Below are positions 60,119 to 64,000 of a DNA stretch of 64,000 bases, piece after piece. Every line of letters begins with the position of its first letter. Position 1 is the first letter of the stretch. The notes under the pieces were generated by a model that saw nothing but the letters and a program-made list of their open reading frames with translations, was not told where the DNA came from and made no database searches. The position numbers and the translations under genes are program-made. The DNA comes from Nonomuraea endophytica (lineage in GTDB: Bacteria; Actinomycetota; Actinomycetes; Streptosporangiales; Streptosporangiaceae), in NCBI RefSeq assembly GCF_014203235.1, contig NZ_JACHIN010000014.1, forward strand, positions 1-64,000, written 5' to 3'.

Positions 60119-61629
60119 CGGCGCGGGGTGTAGACGGCGCCGCTCTCGCTCACCCGGGTGGTCGAGGAGCCGATGATCAGCAGGCAGCGCATGTCCACGT
60201 CGGCCGGATCGAGGTCGGCCAGCGTGGTGACGGTGATCGACTCGCGCGGGCCGCCGACGTCACGGCCGATCACCACGGGCGTGCCCGGCGCGCGGTGCTC
60301 AAGCAGCAGGTCCCGCGCGGCGCCCACCTGCCAGGTACGGCTGCGCGAGGCCGGGTTGTACAACGCCAGCACCAGATCGGCCCGCGCCGCCGCGCTCAGC
60401 CGCTCGGCCACCACCTCCCACGGCTTGAGCAGGTCAGACAGGGACAGTACGCAGTAGTCGTGCCCCAGCGGCGCCCCCGCCTTACTGGCCACGGCCTGCG
60501 CGGCGGTCAGCCCCGGCACCACCCGCACCGGCACGTCCGGGAAGTCGGACGCCGCCTCCAGCACCGCGCTGGCCATCGCGAACACCCCCGGGTCGCCCGA
60601 GGACACGACAGCCACCCGGGCGCCGTCGCGCGCCATCTCCAGCGCGTGCCTGGCCCGCTCGGCCTCGACCCGGTTGTCGGTACGGTGGCGGCGCTGGCGC
60701 GGGTTCGGCTGCACGCGGTCCACGTAGGGGCCGTAGCCGACCAGGTCTGTGGCGGCGGCCAGCGCCTCCTGCGCCTCCGGCGTGAGCCACGGCCGCCCGG
60801 CGGGCCCGAGCCCGACCACGACGACCTCGCCCGGCCCCGGCCCGGCGGGCTTCTCGGGCACGAACGTGTGCTCGGCCGGGCTCGGCAGCAGCGCCAGCGA
60901 GAAGTACGGCACGCCTTCGGGATCCACGTCCTTCAGCGGCGCGACCCGCTGGGCGTCCATAGTGGCCCGTTCCACGTACCAGGCGTCGTCCAGCCGCCCG
61001 GCCTCGGCCAGCGCGTCGCGTACCTTCTCGAACGTACGGCCCAGCTTCAGCACCGCCGCCGAGTCGGTGGCGCGCAGCTTCTCGGCCAGCACCTCGCCGG
61101 GCAGCGTGCCGGGCAGCACGGTCAGCGTCTCGTCCCGCTCCACCAGCGGACGGCCGAGCACCGCCGACGCCCCGCTGATCGAGGTGACGCCCGGCACCAC
61201 CTCGGTCGGGTAGCGGTGGGCCAGGCGCTTGTGCATGTGCATGTAGGAGCCGTAGAAGAGCGGGTCGCCCTCGCTCAGCACCACGACCGTCCGCCCGGCG
61301 TCGAGATGGGCGGCCAGCCTGGCGGCGCACTCGACGTAGAAGTCGTCCAGCGCGCCCTGGTAGCCGCCCGGGTGGTCGGTGGTCTCCGTGGTCAGCGGGT
61401 AGAGCAGCAGCTCTTCGATCTGCCCTTCCTTCAGGTACGGCCGCGCGATCGAGCGGGCGATGCTGCGTCCGTGCCGGGCGGCGTGATAGGCGATGACGTC
61501 GGCCTCACCGATCAGCCTGGCCGCCTTGACCGTGATCAGCTCCGGATCCCCGGGCCCGAGCCCCACCCCGAAAAGCCGCCCAACACCCGCCACCCGCGCG
61601 CTGTCTCCCACCGGCTCGTTGTGTTCCAT
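60106..61629 (-). CDS. cobIJ: CobI-CobJ fusion: precorrin-2 C20- and precorrin-3B C17-methyltransferase
   Basis: 507 residues from ATG 61629, which shares its A with the cobH stop (TGATG). The first ~245 residues are CobI (LFGVGLGPGDPELITVKAAR, VVLSEGDPLFYGSYMHMHKR). The second part, from ~265, is CobJ (VVVVGLGPAGRPWLTPEAQE, GYGPYVDRV, VVSSGDPGVFAMASAVLE, VVPGLTAAQAVASKAGAPLG, ALYNPASRSRTWQV). The two activities flank the CobG step: precorrin-2 to 3A, then 3B to 4. Such fusions are normal in actinobacteria. Confidence 0.94.
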   Translation of the reverse strand: MEHNEPVGDSARVAGVGRLFGVGLGPGDPELITVKAARLIGEADVIAYHAARHGRSIARSIARPYLKEGQIEELLLYPLTTETTDHPGGYQGALDDFYVECAARLAAHLDAGRTVVVLSEGDPLFYGSYMHMHKRLAHRYPTEVVPGVTSISGASAVLGRPLVERDETLTVLPGTLPGEVLAEKLRATDSAAVLKLGRTFEKVRDALAEAGRLDDAWYVERATMDAQRVAPLKDVDPEGVPYFSLALLPSPAEHTFVPEKPAGPGPGEVVVVGLGPAGRPWLTPEAQEALAAATDLVGYGPYVDRVQPNPRQRRHRTDNRVEAERARHALEMARDGARVAVVSSGDPGVFAMASAVLEAASDFPDVPVRVVPGLTAAQAVASKAGAPLGHDYCVLSLSDLLKPWEVVAERLSAAARADLVLALYNPASRSRTWQVGAARDLLLEHRAPGTPVVIGRDVGGPRESITVTTLADLDPADVDMRCLLIIGSSTTRVSESGAVYTPRRYPA

Positions 61630-62249
61630 CACTCCACCTCGCTCGCGATGGCGTTGACCGCCGCCGCCGTCATCGCGCTGCCGCCGCGCCTGCCGCGCAC
61701 CACGAGGTGCTCCAGCCCGCTCTCGGCCAGCGCCTGCTTGGACTCGGCAGCGCCGATGAACCCCACGGGAATCCCCAGCACCGCCGCCGGTCGGGGCCCG
61801 CCGTCGGCGACGATCTCCAGCAGCCGGAACAGCGCGGTGGGCGCGTTGCCGATGGCCACGACGGCGCCGTCCAGCCGGTCGAGCCAGTGCTCCAGCGCCG
61901 CCGCGCTGCGCGTGGTGCCCAGCTCTTCGGCCAGCTCGGCCAGGCCGGGCGCGCCGAGCGTGCAGATCACCTCGTTGTCTGCGGGCAGCCTGCTCCTGGT
62001 CACGCCGGAGGCGACCATCATGGCGTCGCACAGGATCGGCGCCCCCGCCATGAGCGCCGTACGCGCGTCCCCGACCACGTGCGGCGACCAGCCTAGGTCA
62101 CCGACCAGGTCGGTCATCCCGCACGAGTGGATCATCCGCACCGCCACACGGGCCACGTCGGCCGGGAGCCCGGACAGGTCCGTCTCGGCGCGGATGGTGG
62201 CGAACGAACGCCGGTAGATCTCGGCGCCGTCGCGTATGTAGTCGCTCAC
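61629..62249 (-). CDS. cobH: Precorrin-8X methylmutase CobH
   Basis: 206 residues from GTG 62249. GAEIYRRSFATIRAETDLSG carries the conserved region before the catalytic His, which is in RMIHSCGM; APILCDAMMVASGVTRSRLP and IGNAPTALFRLLEIV with GIPVGFIGAAESKQAL are family signatures. It moves the methyl group from C-11 to C-12, turning precorrin-8 into hydrogenobyrinic acid. Its start overlaps the cobG stop (GTGA) and its stop overlaps the cobIJ start, so the three are translationally coupled. Confidence 0.94.
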   Translation of the reverse strand: MSDYIRDGAEIYRRSFATIRAETDLSGLPADVARVAVRMIHSCGMTDLVGDLGWSPHVVGDARTALMAGAPILCDAMMVASGVTRSRLPADNEVICTLGAPGLAELAEELGTTRSAAALEHWLDRLDGAVVAIGNAPTALFRLLEIVADGGPRPAAVLGIPVGFIGAAESKQALAESGLEHLVVRGRRGGSAMTAAAVNAIASEVE

Positions 62250-63430
62250 TTCTGCCTTTCTTGGTATCCGTCGCCGGTCGCGACCATCTCGGTGACCCGG
62301 CCCTTGGGCAGGCCGCAGCGGCGCTCGCAGCCCGCCCAGTGCACGGGCAGTTCCGGGCTGCGTTCACGGGCGGCCACCCACTGGGCGGCGTCGTGCTGGA
62401 CGTCGGCCAGGGACTTGGCGCAGCCGGGGCTGCCGGTGCACGCGCTCACCCCCGTCCATGGCGAGTCCGGGTCGGTGACCAGGCCGGATCCGGTCAGGTC
62501 GGGCGCTTCGGCGAGGTCGAGGAGCACGACGGTACGCCAGGGCGTTAGCCGTACCGGGACATCGAGGGCGGCGAGCAGGCGCGCCTGAGCCGCGGTGAGC
62601 CGCCCGAGCGGGACCACGGCCTCCACCGCCACCCGCCCGTCCGGCAACCCGATCACCCGGGCCCCCCGCACCGGAGACGCGCCCGCGGCAGCACCGGCGC
62701 GGTCGGCCCCGAGACCGGCAGCGGTGAGACCGGGAGCCTGGAGACCTGGAGCCTGGAGACCGGGAGCCTGGAGACCGGGAGCGGGAGCGGGGAGACCAGT
62801 GGCGGCGAGGTGGGTGGCTATGCGGGTGGGGCCGTTGGGGAGTTCGGCGATGCGCCAGGCGCCGCTGTCTCCGCGCTCGGCCAGGAAGGCCTCTGCCACG
62901 GCCACCAGGGTGTCGACTCCGGCGCCGGGCAGCGCGAAGGGCGTGCCTGCCAGCAGGATGCCGTCCTCGACCAGCGTGACGTCGGCGCCCAGCGAGGAGA
63001 CGTCGCCGGTGCCGTCGTCCAGGGCGAACAGGAAGCGGCCCGGCAGCTCGGCCAGGGCGGGGCGGGCGCACAGGGCGCGGTCCAGGGCCTCCACGAGGGG
63101 ATGGGTGGCGAAGCCGGTCAGCCGCCCGCCGAGCGGCGAGGCGACGATGTTGCGGACCCGCTCGTGTGTCGGCGACGGGAGCAGGCCCACGGCGGCCATC
63201 CGGTCGGCGAAGAGCGCAGGAGATTTCAGCGCGCGCACCTGGACGTTGGCGCGCGAGGTCAGCTCGATCCCGCTCGTGGCGAAGGCGGCCAGTTCATGTA
63301 GCTGAGCTGGGGTGATGGCACCGCCGGGCAGGCGGATCCGGGCGAGCGGGCCGTCGGCCGCGGCGTGCGTCTGTAGCGCTCCCGGACAGGCATCTGGGCG
63401 GAGACGTCCGGAAAAGTCGGCTATGGACAC
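62246..63430 (-). CDS. cobG: Precorrin-3B synthase CobG
   Basis: 394 residues from GTG 63430; the frame is open upstream but that region is the antisense of the riboswitch. It is related to sulfite/nitrite reductases: ARIRLPGGAITPAQLHELAA, GIELTSRANVQVRAL, and the 4Fe-4S/sirohaem-type cysteines in SACTGSPGCAKSLADVQ and WAGCERRCGLPKG. It uses O2 to hydroxylate C-20 of precorrin-3A and form the lactone, the step that makes the route aerobic. The centre holds an unusual repeated linker (PGLQA three times plus variants) of about 30 residues. Confidence 0.92.
   Translation of the reverse strand: MSIADFSGRLRPDACPGALQTHAAADGPLARIRLPGGAITPAQLHELAAFATSGIELTSRANVQVRALKSPALFADRMAAVGLLPSPTHERVRNIVASPLGGRLTGFATHPLVEALDRALCARPALAELPGRFLFALDDGTGDVSSLGADVTLVEDGILLAGTPFALPGAGVDTLVAVAEAFLAERGDSGAWRIAELPNGPTRIATHLAATGLPAPAPGLQAPGLQAPGLQAPGLTAAGLGADRAGAAAGASPVRGARVIGLPDGRVAVEAVVPLGRLTAAQARLLAALDVPVRLTPWRTVVLLDLAEAPDLTGSGLVTDPDSPWTGVSACTGSPGCAKSLADVQHDAAQWVAARERSPELPVHWAGCERRCGLPKGRVTEMVATGDGYQERQK
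62734..62778. repeat. Three 15-bp tandem repeats inside cobG
   Basis: gagcctggagacctg, gagcctggagaccgg and gagcctggagaccgg in tandem encode PGLQA units in the linker between the two CobG halves. Degenerate copies flank them. Confidence 0.8.
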
Positions 63431-63449
63431 GATGAGGATGGTAACGCCA

Positions 63450-63612
63450 GTAGGCTCACCCTTAGGCGACGGCAATGGGAGGAAGCCGGTGAGAAACCGG
63501 CGCGGTCCCGCCACTGTGACCGGGAAGCGAACCCCACCACAGGCCACTGTCCAGCGATGGACGGGAAGGCCGGGGTGAGCATCGATCCGGGAGCCAGGAG
63601 ACTCCTGCCGTC
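63450..63612 (+). promoter_or_regulatory. Cobalamin riboswitch upstream of cobN
   Basis: The conserved core is readable: ggaagccggtgagaaaccgg, then the B12 box gccactgt at 63510-63517, and the closing gggagccaggagac near 63589-63602. It lies 46-208 bp before the cobN GTG. A short hairpin (gggg-cgagga-cccc at about 63628-63641) sits just ahead of the ribosome site gaggga and may be part of the expression platform. Binding of adenosylcobalamin would shut down cobN translation or transcription. Confidence 0.9.
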
Positions 63613-63657
63613 GCGACACCTGCGAACGGGGCGAGGACCCCGAGGGAGGACTGCGGC

Positions 63658-64000
63658 GTGCCTGGCGTTCTGCTGCTCTCTACATCCGACACCGACCTGC
63701 TGAGCGCGCGCGCCAGCGGCGCCGACTACCGCCTGGGCAACCCCGCCAGGTTGCTCACCGACGACCTGCCCGCGCTCGTGGACGGCGTCGACCTCGTCGT
63801 GGTCCGGCTGCTCGGCGGCCGCCGCGCGTGGGAGGAAGGCCTCGACGCGTTGCTCGCCGGCCCCCGCCCGGTCGTGGTGCTCGGCGGCGAGCAGGCCCCC
63901 GACGCGGAGCTGATGGAACTGTCCACGGTGAGCGCGGGCGTCGTCGCCGAAGCGCACGCCTACCTCGCGCACGGCGGCCCCGCCAACCTCGCCGAGCTGC
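63658..64000 (+). CDS. cobN: Cobaltochelatase subunit CobN, N-terminal part (runs off the window)
   Basis: 114 codons are present from GTG 63658, with gagggagga 7-8 bp upstream. VLLLSTSDTDLLSARASGAD, YRLGNPARL and VVVRLLGGRRAWEEGLDALL followed by VVVLGGEQAPDAEL match the start of CobN, normally about 1200 residues. With CobS and CobT (not in the window) it inserts Co2+ into hydrogenobyrinic acid a,c-diamide using ATP. It is controlled by the upstream cobalamin riboswitch and is divergent from cobG. Confidence 0.92.
   Translation, partial: MPGVLLLSTSDTDLLSARASGADYRLGNPARLLTDDLPALVDGVDLVVVRLLGGRRAWEEGLDALLAGPRPVVVLGGEQAPDAELMELSTVSAGVVAEAHAYLAHGGPANLAEL

Noticed and set aside
60106..62031. Extension of the CobI-CobJ protein upstream through cobH
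   Set aside because: The added residues are the out-of-frame shadow of cobH; the ATG at 61629 starts at the normal CobI N-terminus and overlaps the cobH stop.

Overview
The window looks like chromosome from a high-GC actinomycete, probably Streptosporangiaceae-like (Nonomuraea/Microbispora type). This rests on the GC-rich third codon positions, GTG and leaderless starts, a Pup ligase (pafA), a mycothiol-dependent-enzyme-like protein, an F420/PPOX-type oxidoreductase, many TetR/MarR/LuxR/AraC regulators and an aerobic cob cluster. Genus is not determinable by eye.

Left part, 1-23.2 kb: layered accessory DNA. 1-7.7 kb holds an ISL3 transposase end, a nucleotidyltransferase, two serine-recombinase remnants, a secreted YD-repeat protein ending in a phospholipase A2 domain with a small membrane protein directly downstream (candidate toxin/immunity pair), a TPR gene cut by an integrase-type IS, and the last 38 codons of a tyrosine integrase. 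7702-23203 is an integrated element: 48 bp of the 3' half of tRNA-Lys(UUU) is repeated exactly at 7702-7749 and inside the intact tRNA gene at 23128-23203, and a complete tyrosine integrase (20832-22124) lies beside the tRNA end. The integrase stub at 7380-7495 has the same orientation and position relative to the left repeat, which suggests two elements stacked in one tRNA site.

The cargo of that element is visibly lower in GC and is a defence island: (i) a ParB-like protein, an SNF2-type helicase and a DUF3883-type nuclease in one run, with a convergent N6-adenine methyltransferase, a set I cannot match with confidence to a named system; (ii) a two-gene unit whose products resemble phage lambda RexA and RexB in layout and local motifs; (iii) a decayed type ISP restriction enzyme. 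Several broken transposases lie between them.

Central part, 23.2-56 kb: mostly ordinary chromosome. It has glutaryl-CoA dehydrogenase, PspC, MFS exporters, a zinicin-like metallopeptidase, a metallophosphoesterase running into a tRNA-Glu/Asp/Phe cluster, pafA, a serine hydrolase, a P450 with its AraC-type neighbour, a large LuxR-type ATPase regulator, a GH18 chitinase, an S1 protease, a glycosyltransferase, and many divergent regulator/target pairs with visible dyads.

Right part, 56-64 kb: aerobic cobalamin synthesis. cobF, cobL, cobM, cobK, a cobI-cobJ fusion, cobH and cobG together cover every step from precorrin-2 to hydrogenobyrinic acid. The start of cobN (cobaltochelatase) follows a cobalamin riboswitch at about 63450-63612 and runs off the window.
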